A DNA stretch of 64,000 nt from an uncultured Algibacter sp. GTDB taxonomy: Bacteria > Bacteroidota > Bacteroidia > Flavobacteriales > Flavobacteriaceae. Location: assembly GCF_947487605.1 (NCBI RefSeq), contig NZ_CANKXK010000002.1:248001-312000 (forward strand), read 5' to 3'. Under the pieces are notes generated by a model. That model was given only the letters and a program-made list of their open reading frames with translations, was not told where the DNA came from and searched no databases. This document shows, in pieces, positions 26,709 to 34,459 of this stretch. The first letter of the stretch is position 1. Each line of letters begins with the position of its first letter. Both the position numbers and the translations under genes were made by a program.

Positions 26709-27167
26709 ATGAAAAAAGTCAGAAATATTATTTTGATTTTTGTTCTGATATTTTTGGTTGGTTTGTTCATTCATCCTAAAAAAGTCATATATGCGCCAAA
26801 AATAATTGGACAAGTAGTTGACCAAAATGGAAACCCAATCCAATACGCAACAGTCGTGCGAATTGAAAAAAATGAAATAGAGAACAAAGAATTTGGATAT
26901 TATGAACACAAGCAATTCAAATCACAAATCATTAAGACTGGTATAAATGGGGATTTTGTGCTTACCGAAAAGTCTAAAATTGATTGGTTGCACACACCTA
27001 TTGATTTACCATTTGTTTGGTGTTATGCAAATTTTGAGGTTTCAAAGGAAGGATATGAAACCTATAAAACTGAATATAATGCGAATAAAAACAGTAAGTT
27101 CAATGATAATCAGAATGCTTGTAAAGACATTGAATTTAATCCAAGAATAGTATTAAAAAAGCTATAG
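26709..27167 (+). CDS. Membrane-anchored protein with carboxypeptidase-regulatory-like domain
   Basis: 152 residues. One N-terminal membrane segment (residues 5-20, NIILIFVLIFLVGLFI) is followed by a single beta-sandwich repeat starting KIIGQVVDQNGNPIQYATVVRI, the CarboxypepD_reg/CnaB-like signature of Bacteroidota surface proteins. The rest is hydrophilic. No partner is adjacent. The gene is bounded by TTTGTTGTTAG at 26687-26700 and CTAACAAAG at 27167-27178, which are roughly inverted copies of each other, so it may have been inserted as a unit. Function unknown. Confidence 0.65.
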   Translation: MKKVRNIILIFVLIFLVGLFIHPKKVIYAPKIIGQVVDQNGNPIQYATVVRIEKNEIENKEFGYYEHKQFKSQIIKTGINGDFVLTEKSKIDWLHTPIDLPFVWCYANFEVSKEGYETYKTEYNANKNSKFNDNQNACKDIEFNPRIVLKKL

Positions 27168-27237
27168 CTAACAAAGAACTGAGTTAAAAACCACACTATT
27201 CTTATACGTAACCGTTCTATTATCAAGCTTTTGCTTC

Positions 27238-27834
27238 ATGCATCGAGAGCAATATCATTTAATGAAAAGATTACTTCAAGACATAAAACAATGCACCATC
27301 TGTAAAAAACATTTAGCTCTTGGTCCGCGACCTGTGGTATCTGCTCATCTAGATTCTAAGATTGTAATTATTGGACAAGCACCAGGAACAAAAGTACACG
27401 CTTCTGGTGTTCCATGGGATGATGCTAGTGGTAAACAATTGCGAAAATGGTTAGATGTTTCTGTTGAAGATTTTTACGATGAAACAAAGTTTGCTATTAT
27501 TCCTATGGGTTTTTGCTATCCAGGAAAAGGAAAAACAGGCGATTTACCGCCACGTCCAGAATGTGCGCCTCAATGGCACAAACCTTTATTTGACGAACTT
27601 AAAAATGTCGAGCTAGTTGTTTTAATTGGTATGTATGCTCAAAGCTATTATTTAGGAAAAGAAGCAAAGAAAACTTTAACGGAAACAGTCCGAAATTATA
27701 ATGAGTACTTGCCTAAGTTTTTTCCATTACCGCATCCATCACCACGAAATCGGTTTTGGTTGACTAAGAACCCTTGGTTTGAAGTTGAGGTTTTACCGAA
27801 ATTGAGGACAAAGGCGAAAGACTTGCTTCATTAG
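27238..27834 (+). CDS. Uracil-DNA glycosylase family protein
   Basis: 198 residues. The N-terminal CTICKKHLALGPRPVV is followed by motif A IIGQAPGTKVHASGVPWDDASG and the C-terminal motif B LPHPSPRNRFW. These are the two active-site loops of the UDG superfamily. The family (often called uracil-DNA glycosylase family or YqfB-like) is distinct from Ung; activity on uracil is not certain. The start could be the ATG at 27238 or at 27262 (MKRLLQDIKQC); the conserved block starts just after. Convergent with the next gene, one base between the stops. Confidence 0.85.
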   Translation: MHREQYHLMKRLLQDIKQCTICKKHLALGPRPVVSAHLDSKIVIIGQAPGTKVHASGVPWDDASGKQLRKWLDVSVEDFYDETKFAIIPMGFCYPGKGKTGDLPPRPECAPQWHKPLFDELKNVELVVLIGMYAQSYYLGKEAKKTLTETVRNYNEYLPKFFPLPHPSPRNRFWLTKNPWFEVEVLPKLRTKAKDLLH

Positions 27835-27835
27835 C

Positions 27836-28621
27836 TTATAACTCCTGCATATATTGAAAATATTTCATAGCTTCTTGCGGGTTCGCTTTAACATCAATAC
27901 GTTTTATCTCTTCTCCATTTTCATTAAGTTCTATTAAGAAACTGTTATCATCATCTTCCAACATTCTTAAATAAACATTCAAGGAGCCGTCTTCATTATA
28001 AAATTTCATAGCTTCAAAATCATCGTATGTTGACGAAATCTGTTCAGAATAAACTTTACCGCTTTTAATTTGTTGGGTAATCTTTCTGCCTTCTTTAATA
28101 AACATTTGAGAAACTATTTCGCCTATAATATTATAGGATGTAGATTCTATAATCTGTTCATTCTCATACATAGATTCAGATTGTATTTCACCGCTCTCAA
28201 AGTATGTTATTTTCTTTCCATAAGGCACACCTTGTTTATATGTTTTAAGGGACTTTAGCTTTCCAGAAAGGGAATACATTTTTTCCTTACCGTGTAGTTT
28301 ACCATTTAAGTATTGGGAATGTGAAAAAATCTCGCCATTAGAATGAAAAATAATATAATCGCCATTTAGAACACCTTCTTTTACACTAAATTCTTCCCAT
28401 TTAGACGTTTTATTACCAATTACATAATACCCATCCATGACTTTGTTTGAGTCATTAAATCGGTAAATACCAATATCATTATAGGAATCTACATAATAAG
28501 AATTCCTAGGAAGTAACTCAAATTCTGAAGCTTTATCTTTTGGTTCTTGCTTACAACTTGAAGAGACAATAATTAAGCATCCAAGAAAAAAGTATTGAAG
28601 CTTTGCTAATTTTAAAACCAT
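27836..28621 (-). CDS. Lipoprotein with MORN-like repeats
   Basis: 261 residues from the ATG at 28621-28619, giving a signal peptide KLQYFFLGCLIIVSSSC with a lipobox Cys. An upstream ATG at 28654 lies inside the previous gene. The body has at least five YwqK/MORN-type units (VLNGDYIIFHSNGEIFSHSQ, LHGKEKMYSLSGKLKSLKTY, VPYGKKITYFESGEIQSESM and others), a fold often labelled toxin-antitoxin YwqK-like, without toxin nearby. It probably faces the periplasm or cell surface. It starts 4 bp after the CMD gene stop and so shares its transcript. Confidence 0.75.
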   Translation of the reverse strand: MVLKLAKLQYFFLGCLIIVSSSCKQEPKDKASEFELLPRNSYYVDSYNDIGIYRFNDSNKVMDGYYVIGNKTSKWEEFSVKEGVLNGDYIIFHSNGEIFSHSQYLNGKLHGKEKMYSLSGKLKSLKTYKQGVPYGKKITYFESGEIQSESMYENEQIIESTSYNIIGEIVSQMFIKEGRKITQQIKSGKVYSEQISSTYDDFEAMKFYNEDGSLNVYLRMLEDDDNSFLIELNENGEEIKRIDVKANPQEAMKYFQYMQEL

Positions 28622-28625
28622 AATA

Positions 28626-29216
28626 TTAAATGTGCTTTCCTTTTTCCCAACCATGCTTGCCTAAATATTGGTTACCGCTTTCTACTGCGCCACCTTCAAT
28701 AGAAGTACCCATGCTATCATTCCAGCGGTTGAGGTATCCAAATAATGAAATAACACCTAACATCTCTACTATTTCACCTTCATTCCAGTGTTCGTATAAA
28801 CGCTTTTTTATAGAGTCGTCAACTCCATTAGGCACTTGACTCGCTAACAATGAGAAGTCTAGAGCCGCACGTTCTGCTTCACTAAAAGCAGGGTGGGTTC
28901 GGTATTCCCAAATATTATCTAATTGCTCTTGTTCGGCACCATAGCGTTCCGCAGCTCTAATAGCGTGTGCTTGACAATAACGACACCCTGTTGAGTTACT
29001 AGACACCCATGCAATCATGCGTTTTAAGGCCGAAGTTACTCTACCTTCATTAGCCATAACGGCTTTATTTAAATTAATAAAAGCTTTGCTAATAGCTGGA
29101 CGACGCTGCATGGTTAATACCGAATTTGGACAAAACCCAAGCGTTTCATTAAAAAACTCAGCAAGCTTTTTTGTTTCTAAATCATGGTGGGCAGATAATG
29201 GTGTTACTAAAGGCAT
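28626..29216 (-). CDS. Carboxymuconolactone decarboxylase/AhpD-like peroxidase-related protein
   Basis: 196 residues. The central all-helical CMD domain has the redox motif CRYCQAHAIRAAERYG (C-x-x-C-x-x-H near residues 78-84), as in AhpD, so a thiol peroxidase or alkylhydroperoxide role is likely. N-terminal HHDLETKKLAEFFNETLGFCPNSVLTMQRRP is typical of the peroxidase-related subgroup. Divergent from an OsmC-family gene; both deal with peroxides by family. The -7 boxes of the two genes face each other in the 58-bp gap. Confidence 0.85.
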   Translation of the reverse strand: MPLVTPLSAHHDLETKKLAEFFNETLGFCPNSVLTMQRRPAISKAFINLNKAVMANEGRVTSALKRMIAWVSSNSTGCRYCQAHAIRAAERYGAEQEQLDNIWEYRTHPAFSEAERAALDFSLLASQVPNGVDDSIKKRLYEHWNEGEIVEMLGVISLFGYLNRWNDSMGTSIEGGAVESGNQYLGKHGWEKGKHI

Positions 29217-29235
29217 AATTTTATTTTTTAAGTAG

Positions 29236-29243
29236 TATTTTTG
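29236..29243 (+). promoter_or_regulatory. -7 box of the OsmC-family gene
   Basis: TATTTTTG on the plus strand, giving a leader of about 25 nt to the ATG at 29275. It faces the minus-strand box at 29257-29264; initiation points would fall within a few bases of each other. Confidence 0.5.
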
Positions 29244-29256
29244 AATTTACAATTAA

Positions 29257-29264
29257 CAAAAATA
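29257..29264 (-). promoter_or_regulatory. -7 box of the AhpD-like gene
   Basis: Minus-strand TATTTTTG, with a leader of about 35 nt to the ATG at 29216. Its transcript crosses the plus-strand promoter at 29236-29243. Confidence 0.5.
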
Positions 29265-29274
29265 TTTCTATATA

Positions 29275-29697
29275 ATGGCAGTTAAAGTTTCTACAAAATG
29301 GCTTGGTAATATGCGATTTGAAAGCACAAACCCATCTGGACATAATTTATTTATTGATACAGGCGAAGAAAACGGAGGCAAAGGAGAAGGGTATCGCCCT
29401 AAGGCTTTAATGTTATCTGGCCTTGCAGGTTGTGCTGGTTTAGATGTGGCCATGCTTATAAAAAAAATGAAGTTGAAGGTTGATGATTTTAATATTGAAA
29501 TTGAAGCAAATTTAACAGAAGAGCATCCTAAATATTATGATAAAGTAGCGATGCATTTTCATTTTTTTGGGAGTGATTTAAGCGAAAAGAAGCTGCAAAG
29601 AGCCGTAGACTTGTCGGTTGAAAAATATTGTGGTGTCATGGAGATGTTTCGTCAATTTGCTGATGTGAAAGTTGAAGCACATTTTCATAAAAACTAG
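29275..29697 (+). CDS. OsmC family protein
   Basis: 140 residues. OsmC/Ohr fold: KVSTKWLGNMRFEST at the N-terminus, KALMLSGLAGCAGLDVAMLIKKMKL with the catalytic Cys near residue 53 (GCAGLDV), and a C-terminal SVEKYCGVMEMFRQFADVKVEAHF with the second Cys. The YhfA-like branch of OsmC reduces organic hydroperoxides with two cysteines. Divergent from the AhpD-like gene and followed at 30 bp by recJ. Confidence 0.9.
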   Translation: MAVKVSTKWLGNMRFESTNPSGHNLFIDTGEENGGKGEGYRPKALMLSGLAGCAGLDVAMLIKKMKLKVDDFNIEIEANLTEEHPKYYDKVAMHFHFFGSDLSEKKLQRAVDLSVEKYCGVMEMFRQFADVKVEAHFHKN

Positions 29698-29727
29698 AAC
29701 AATTCAAATAGGTTTTTAGAATATTTT

Positions 29728-31422
29728 ATGCGTTGGACACTCAAACCAAAACCAGATTCGAATAAAGTAGAAGTAATAAAGAATGCGTTAAAGGTAGACG
29801 AAATTACAGCAGCTTTATTGGTTCAACGAGGGATTGAAAATTACGATCAAGCAAAACTTTTTTTTCGCCCTAGTTTAAGTGATTTGCACAATCCATTCTT
29901 GATGAAAGATATGGATATTGCAGTAGCTAGAATTGAAGCGGCGTTCCTTCAAAACGAGAATATTTTGGTTTATGGCGATTATGATGTAGATGGTACAACT
30001 TCAGTTGCTCTTATGAGTTCTTATCTTAAAACAAGAACAGATAATGTCGCAACCTACATCCCAGATCGATATGACGAAGGTTATGGAATTTCATATAAAG
30101 GAATTGATTTTGCTAACGATAATAGTTTTTCATTAATAATAGCGCTTGATTGTGGTGTTAAGGCTATTGATAAAGTTAAATATGCAAAGGAAAAAGGCAT
30201 AGATTTTATTATTTGCGATCATCATAGACCTGGAGAAAGTATTCCTAATGCGATTGCTGTTTTAGACCCAAAGCGAGAGGATTGTAATTACCCATATAAA
30301 GAACTATGCGGTTGTGGAGTTGGTTTTAAATTAGTGCAAGCCTTAGCCTTTAAAGAAGGCAAAACACCAGAAGATTTAACCGAGTATTTAGATTTGGTAG
30401 CTACTGCCATTGGTGCAGATATTGTTCCAATTACAGGCGAAAATCGTGTATTGGCCTATTTTGGGCTTCAAGTCATTAATCAGAACCCAAGAATTGGGAT
30501 TAAGGCTCTTATAGCGCAAGTAAAGAAAAAAGAATTCACCATTACCGATGTGGTTTTTATAGTGGCACCAAGAATTAATGCTGCTGGACGCATGAAACAC
30601 GGGAATTATGCGGTAACACTCTTAATTGAAGAAGATTATGCTTTAGCTGAAGAATATGCTTCTGAAATAGAAACTTTTAATACAGATAGACGTGAGGCAG
30701 ACAAACAAATTACTGAAGAAGCTCTCAAACAAATTGAAGAACAAAAAGAACAGAAACGTTTTACTACTGTTGTTTACAATGAAACTTGGCATAAAGGTGT
30801 TATTGGTATTGTGGCTTCTCGACTAACAGAAACTTATTATCGCCCTACCTTGGTTTTTACTAAAAGTGGTAATATGCTTGCGGCATCAGCACGTTCAGTT
30901 TCTGGATTCGATGTTTATAATGCTTTGGAAGGATGTGCCGAATATATCGAACAATTTGGGGGGCATAAATATGCTGCAGGATTAACGTTGAAAGAAGAAA
31001 ACTATCAAAGTTTTAAGAATAAATTTGAAGCAGTTGTTAAAGACACCATCGATGCTAATTCACTTGTTCCAGAAGTTAGGGTCGATTATAAAATTGATTT
31101 AAATCAAATAGATGCCCGTTTATGGCGAATTATTCGTCAGTTTGCGCCCTTTGGACCAGGTAACATGACGCCCGTTTTTATGACTGAAAACCTTTTAGAC
31201 ACGGGTTACGGTAAATGTGTTGGCGAAGAGGATAAACACTTACGAGTTACCGTTACTCAAAGAGACACTAACAATAAATTTGTTTGTATAGGTTTTGGAA
31301 TGGGCGATAAAATAGATTTAGTTTCTAATAGAAAACCATTTGACGCAGTCTATTCAATTGATGAAAATGAATGGCAGGGACGTGTATCGCTTCAGCTTAA
31401 ATTAAGAGATATTAAAGGGTAG
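29728..31422 (+). CDS. recJ: Single-stranded-DNA-specific exonuclease RecJ
   Basis: 564 residues. DHH-family motifs are complete: YGDYDVDGTTSVALM (motif I) near residue 85, ALDCGVKAID, CDHHRPGE (the DHH box) near 160 and GATADIVP-like ATAIGADIVPITGENR. The DHHA1 domain follows with HKGVIGIVASRLTE, SARSVSGFDV and FGGHKYAAGLTL, then a C-terminal OB domain. It degrades ssDNA 5' to 3' in repair and recombination. The MFS gene starts 2 bp after its stop. Confidence 0.96.
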   Translation: MRWTLKPKPDSNKVEVIKNALKVDEITAALLVQRGIENYDQAKLFFRPSLSDLHNPFLMKDMDIAVARIEAAFLQNENILVYGDYDVDGTTSVALMSSYLKTRTDNVATYIPDRYDEGYGISYKGIDFANDNSFSLIIALDCGVKAIDKVKYAKEKGIDFIICDHHRPGESIPNAIAVLDPKREDCNYPYKELCGCGVGFKLVQALAFKEGKTPEDLTEYLDLVATAIGADIVPITGENRVLAYFGLQVINQNPRIGIKALIAQVKKKEFTITDVVFIVAPRINAAGRMKHGNYAVTLLIEEDYALAEEYASEIETFNTDRREADKQITEEALKQIEEQKEQKRFTTVVYNETWHKGVIGIVASRLTETYYRPTLVFTKSGNMLAASARSVSGFDVYNALEGCAEYIEQFGGHKYAAGLTLKEENYQSFKNKFEAVVKDTIDANSLVPEVRVDYKIDLNQIDARLWRIIRQFAPFGPGNMTPVFMTENLLDTGYGKCVGEEDKHLRVTVTQRDTNNKFVCIGFGMGDKIDLVSNRKPFDAVYSIDENEWQGRVSLQLKLRDIKG

Positions 31423-31424
31423 TT

Positions 31425-32693
31425 ATGGCTAAAAATGATCCATATGCAGCATTAAGAATAAAAGAATTTAATGTTTTTTTATTAGTGCGATTTTTATTGG
31501 TTTTTGGGTGGTCTATGCAGTTTATTGTTATTGAGTGGCAAGTGTATAGTTTAACAAAAGACCCATTATCTCTTGGAATAATTGGATTGATGGAAATTAT
31601 TCCTGCTTTTTCAATGGCTTTATTTGCAGGACATATTGTTGACCAAAAAGAGAAGCGGAATTTGTTTGCGCTTTGTATTGCAGCGTTTTCATTAATTAGT
31701 TTAGGGCTGTTTTTACTGACTTGGGAAAAAATAATAGGTGATTGGGAAACTAAATGGATTTTGTATGCAATTTACGCGTTAGTGTTTTTTGGTGGTTTTT
31801 TACGCTCCTTTTTTGGGCCAACTATTTTCTCATTAGTTGCGTTAATAGTTCCCAAAAAAATATATCCTAATGCCGCAACATGGAGTACAAGTACCTGGAA
31901 AACAGCGGCTGTTTTAGGGGCTTTATTTGGCGGATTTTTTATTAGCTGGATTGGAGTAGATATGACCTTGTGTGTTGTTTTTGTGTTAGTAATGCTATCT
32001 TTAATTTTAACTTTTTTAATAAAAAAGAAACCTATTTTAAATAAAAATATAGGAGAACCTTTAAAAGAAAGTCTAAAAGCAGGTGTTCGTTTTGTATTTA
32101 AAAATAAGGCTATTTTAGGCGCATTAACCTTAGATATGATTGCAGTTTTGTTTGGCGGTACCATTGCTATTCTAGCTATTTTTGCACAAGATATTTTAGA
32201 AGTAGGAAGTCAAGGTTTCGGAATTTTAAATGCATCAATATCTATGGGTAGTATTGTGACTATGTTTGCTACTACGTATATCCCTATAAGCAAAAACACA
32301 GGTAAAAAATTACTCATTTCGGTGTTTGTTTTTGGTCTAAGCATTATAGCTTTTGGATTGTCTTCAATTTTTTGGGTAAGTGTATTAATGCTATTTATTA
32401 GCGGTGCAGCCGATGGTATTTCTATGGTAATTAGACAAACTATCTTACAATTAAAAACACCAGATAATATGCGTGGACGTGTGTCTTCTGTTAATTCTAT
32501 GTTTGTCGGGTCGTCTAATGAACTAGGAGCTTTTGAAAGTGGGTTGGCTGCAAAATTAATTGGACCAGTCGCCGCTGTTGTTTTTGGAGGGACGATGACT
32601 TTAGTAACTGTTTTTGTAATTGGAATTAAAAACCCAGTGCTTCGCGATTTAGATTTAACCGAAGATGTGGAAGCGCATGAAAGTGATGCTTAA
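31425..32693 (+). CDS. MFS transporter, EntS/MFS_3-like exporter
   Basis: 422 residues with about 12 hydrophobic segments and the classical cytoplasmic loop GHIVDQKEKRNL (motif A) after TM2. The N-terminus ALRIKEFNVFLLVRFLLVFGWSMQFIVIEWQVYSLTKDPLSLGIIGLMEIIP is the MFS_3/EntS-like start, and PDNMRGRVSSVNSMFVGSSNELGAFESG lies near TM11. These proteins usually export siderophores, drugs or metabolites; the substrate is unknown. Two bp after recJ, and the stop overlaps the convergent lpxH stop by 4 bp. Confidence 0.9.
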   Translation: MAKNDPYAALRIKEFNVFLLVRFLLVFGWSMQFIVIEWQVYSLTKDPLSLGIIGLMEIIPAFSMALFAGHIVDQKEKRNLFALCIAAFSLISLGLFLLTWEKIIGDWETKWILYAIYALVFFGGFLRSFFGPTIFSLVALIVPKKIYPNAATWSTSTWKTAAVLGALFGGFFISWIGVDMTLCVVFVLVMLSLILTFLIKKKPILNKNIGEPLKESLKAGVRFVFKNKAILGALTLDMIAVLFGGTIAILAIFAQDILEVGSQGFGILNASISMGSIVTMFATTYIPISKNTGKKLLISVFVFGLSIIAFGLSSIFWVSVLMLFISGAADGISMVIRQTILQLKTPDNMRGRVSSVNSMFVGSSNELGAFESGLAAKLIGPVAAVVFGGTMTLVTVFVIGIKNPVLRDLDLTEDVEAHESDA

Positions 32694-33442
32694 TATTCCT
32701 TTAATTCCAAAGTATCACCATCAAAAACGCCATAGGTGAAGTATTGAATCCAGTCTCCAAGGTTGATGTATTTAGAATTTCTGTTGAGGTCTATATTTAA
32801 GGGAAGGTGTCTATGACCAAAAACAAAAAAATCGCGATGCTTATCTTCTAATTTTCTTTTACAGTATTGTACGAGCCACTCATTGTCTTCACCTAGAAAT
32901 ATGGCATCATCATCACCAGAAATAAGTTTGTTTTTAATAGACATATATTGTGCTAATCTAACGCCTAAATCGGGATGAAGCCATCTAAATAACCATTTTG
33001 AAAACGGATTAGTAAAGACTTTTTTCATACGTTTATATCCCTTGTCTCCTGGACCTAATCCATCTCCATGACCAATAAAAAACGTTTTGTTATTGAATAC
33101 AAACTCTTTTGGTTTATGGTACACAGGAATACCTAGTTCTTCTTCAAAATAACCATTCATCCATAAGTCATGATTGCCAACAAAATAATGAATTGGAATA
33201 CCAGCATCTGAAATTTCGGCAAGCTTTCCTAAGGTTCGTGTAAAACCTCGAGGGACTACTTTTCTGTATTCCATCCAAAAATCGAATAGGTCGCCTAAAA
33301 GGAAAATTGCAGCAGCATCTTCTTTTATTTCGTCCAACCAAGCCACAAACTTCTTTTCACGAGGTAAAGAGGCTTCTTTTGTTGGGGCACCTAAGTGGTT
33401 ATCTGATGCGAAATATATTTTTTTGTCTTTCGGAATTTGCAT
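32690..33442 (-). CDS. lpxH: UDP-2,3-diacylglucosamine diphosphatase (LpxH-like)
   Basis: 250 residues, calcineurin-like phosphoesterase with all metal motifs: FASDNHLG (usually DxH, here DNH), FLLGDLFDFW, VGNHDLWM, IGHGDGLGPGD and FGHRHLPLN. It releases UMP from UDP-2,3-diacylglucosamine in lipid A synthesis at the inner face of the inner membrane. The Bacteroidota form often carries the KGYKRMKKVFTNPFSKWLFRWLHPD helix seen here. LpxH is preferred over the distant LpxI/LpxG types. Confidence 0.9.
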   Translation of the reverse strand: MQIPKDKKIYFASDNHLGAPTKEASLPREKKFVAWLDEIKEDAAAIFLLGDLFDFWMEYRKVVPRGFTRTLGKLAEISDAGIPIHYFVGNHDLWMNGYFEEELGIPVYHKPKEFVFNNKTFFIGHGDGLGPGDKGYKRMKKVFTNPFSKWLFRWLHPDLGVRLAQYMSIKNKLISGDDDAIFLGEDNEWLVQYCKRKLEDKHRDFFVFGHRHLPLNIDLNRNSKYINLGDWIQYFTYGVFDGDTLELKEY

Positions 33443-33698
33443 GTTGTAAATATAGTTTTTTTAGACAGAAGTTGGAAGACCGCAAATAGGAGAGAAAGAT
33501 TACGAGTTTAGAAATTAAAATTACAGATAATTGCGTTAGGGATTACGTATTGGTTTTTATTTTGAACAAAATGAAATCATGAATGCAGAGCATTTGAGGT
33601 ATTGTTGAAGCTCTTTTTGCGTTGTTGCACCTATGCAACACAAAAAAGCGACTACCTAAAGTCCGATTCTTGTGGGAACCTGCCTGCCAGCAGATACT
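33443..33698. repeat. Intergenic region with a fragment of the CCTGCCT repeat family
   Basis: 256 bp without a gene. At 33671-33694 the sequence TGTGGGAACCTGCCTGCCAG appears; its reverse complement, CTGGCAGGCAGGTTCCCACA, matches the arm of the element at 60740-60760 (GGCAGGTTACCACAAGGGTC) with few changes. A GTTGCA/TGCAAC inverted repeat near 33626-33639 lacks a T tract on either strand. No lpxH promoter box beyond TATATTTA at about 33450 is visible. Confidence 0.5.
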
Positions 33699-34154
33699 CT
33701 AAATATTATCGTAGGCAAACCATTCTGCAAATGAACTTTCTGTTTCTTGAAGTTTTAACGAGTGTAAATTAATGTGATTTGGCAAACGCTTTTTAATTTT
33801 TTTTGCGAAGTCTATAACCATCATCTCGCTAGTTGGCTGATAGTCTACAAGCAGTACATTGTGCCCGCGATCTTGTAATTCTTTGGCAAGCTCTACATGT
33901 GGTGTATTTTTATTAAAAACGGTGGCGTGATCGAAAACATTTACGATTTCTTCTTTCACGATTTTTTTTAAATCGCTAAAATCGATTACCATACCGTACT
34001 TTACATTGCTATTATCGCGAATAGGTTGTCCAATTACAGTAACATCTAGCTTATAACTGTGCCCATGTACGTTTTTGCATTTACCATCGTAACCGTATAA
34101 TGCGTGACCAGTTTCGAATGAGAATTGTTTTGTGATACGAATGTTATTGCCCAT
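33699..34154 (-). CDS. queD: 6-pyruvoyl-tetrahydropterin synthase family, QueD (6-carboxy-tetrahydropterin synthase)
   Basis: 151 residues. Zinc His motifs: FETGHALYGYDGKC and NVHGHSYKLDV, with the CxxxHGH signature (CKNVHGH) of QueD. MVIDFSDLKKIV and FDHATVFNKN follow, and the C-terminal LQETESSFAEW has the Glu used in substrate binding. QueD makes the carboxypterin precursor of queuosine. Its ATG overlaps the stop of an unlisted 32-codon gene (TAATG) so it is the last gene of a GNAT-MATE-small-small-queD operon. A human-type PTPS role is possible but the CxxxHGH points to QueD. Confidence 0.9.
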   Translation of the reverse strand: MGNNIRITKQFSFETGHALYGYDGKCKNVHGHSYKLDVTVIGQPIRDNSNVKYGMVIDFSDLKKIVKEEIVNVFDHATVFNKNTPHVELAKELQDRGHNVLLVDYQPTSEMMVIDFAKKIKKRLPNHINLHSLKLQETESSFAEWFAYDNI

Positions 34155-34252
34155 TATTTTCTTTTTCTTCTATTTACTACGTAAACAATTATTAAAACTA
34201 AGGCTAAAAGCAGAAAGAGTCCATTTCCGCTTAAAAATGATAAGATATCCAT
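34154..34252 (-). CDS. 32-residue single-span membrane microprotein
   Basis: ATG at 34252-34250, TAA at 34156-34154, which overlaps the queD ATG by one base. The product begins MDILSFLSGNGLFLLLAL and continues with VLIIVYVVNRRKRK. A hydrophobic span of about 18 residues is followed by a basic tail, which puts the C-terminus inside by the positive-inside rule. It is only 9 bp after the 56-residue gene and so fits tightly into the operon. The packing (9-bp gap, TAATG overlap) supports real coding. Function unknown. Confidence 0.65.
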   Translation of the reverse strand: MDILSFLSGNGLFLLLALVLIIVYVVNRRKRK

Positions 34253-34261
34253 AATGTTGGT

Positions 34262-34432
34262 TTATTGATTCTTTTTTTTGCTATGCCGATACATTAAATA
34301 AGCTAATAAAACAAGAACAACAAACGGAATCATGGTCCCAATAAAAACACCAATCTCATATCCTTTATCTGGCGCGTTTTGTATTTTTTCTTCGATATCT
34401 ACTTGTTGCAGTATAACGTTAAATAGACTCAT
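34262..34432 (-). CDS. 56-residue single-span membrane microprotein
   Basis: ATG at 34432-34430, TAA at 34264-34262. The product begins MSLFNVILQQVDIEEKIQNA, then PDKGYEIGVFIGTMIP, and has a strong span FVVLVLLAYLMY before RHSKKKNQ. It starts 27 bp after the MATE stop and ends 9 bp before the 32-residue gene. I recall similar short proteins next to queD in other Flavobacteriia but cannot verify it. Function unknown; a small membrane regulator is one possibility. Confidence 0.7.
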   Translation of the reverse strand: MSLFNVILQQVDIEEKIQNAPDKGYEIGVFIGTMIPFVVLVLLAYLMYRHSKKKNQ

Positions 34433-34459
34433 GTTAATTTGTTGTGCTGTATTGCAAAG

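Noticed and set aside
27836-28621. Active YwqK-type antitoxin of a toxin-antitoxin pair
   Set aside because: The label comes from repeats only; the protein has a lipoprotein signal and no toxin gene is near.
33620-33650. Inverted repeat GTTGCA/TGCAAC as a queD terminator
   Set aside because: Short stem and no T run after it on the minus strand.
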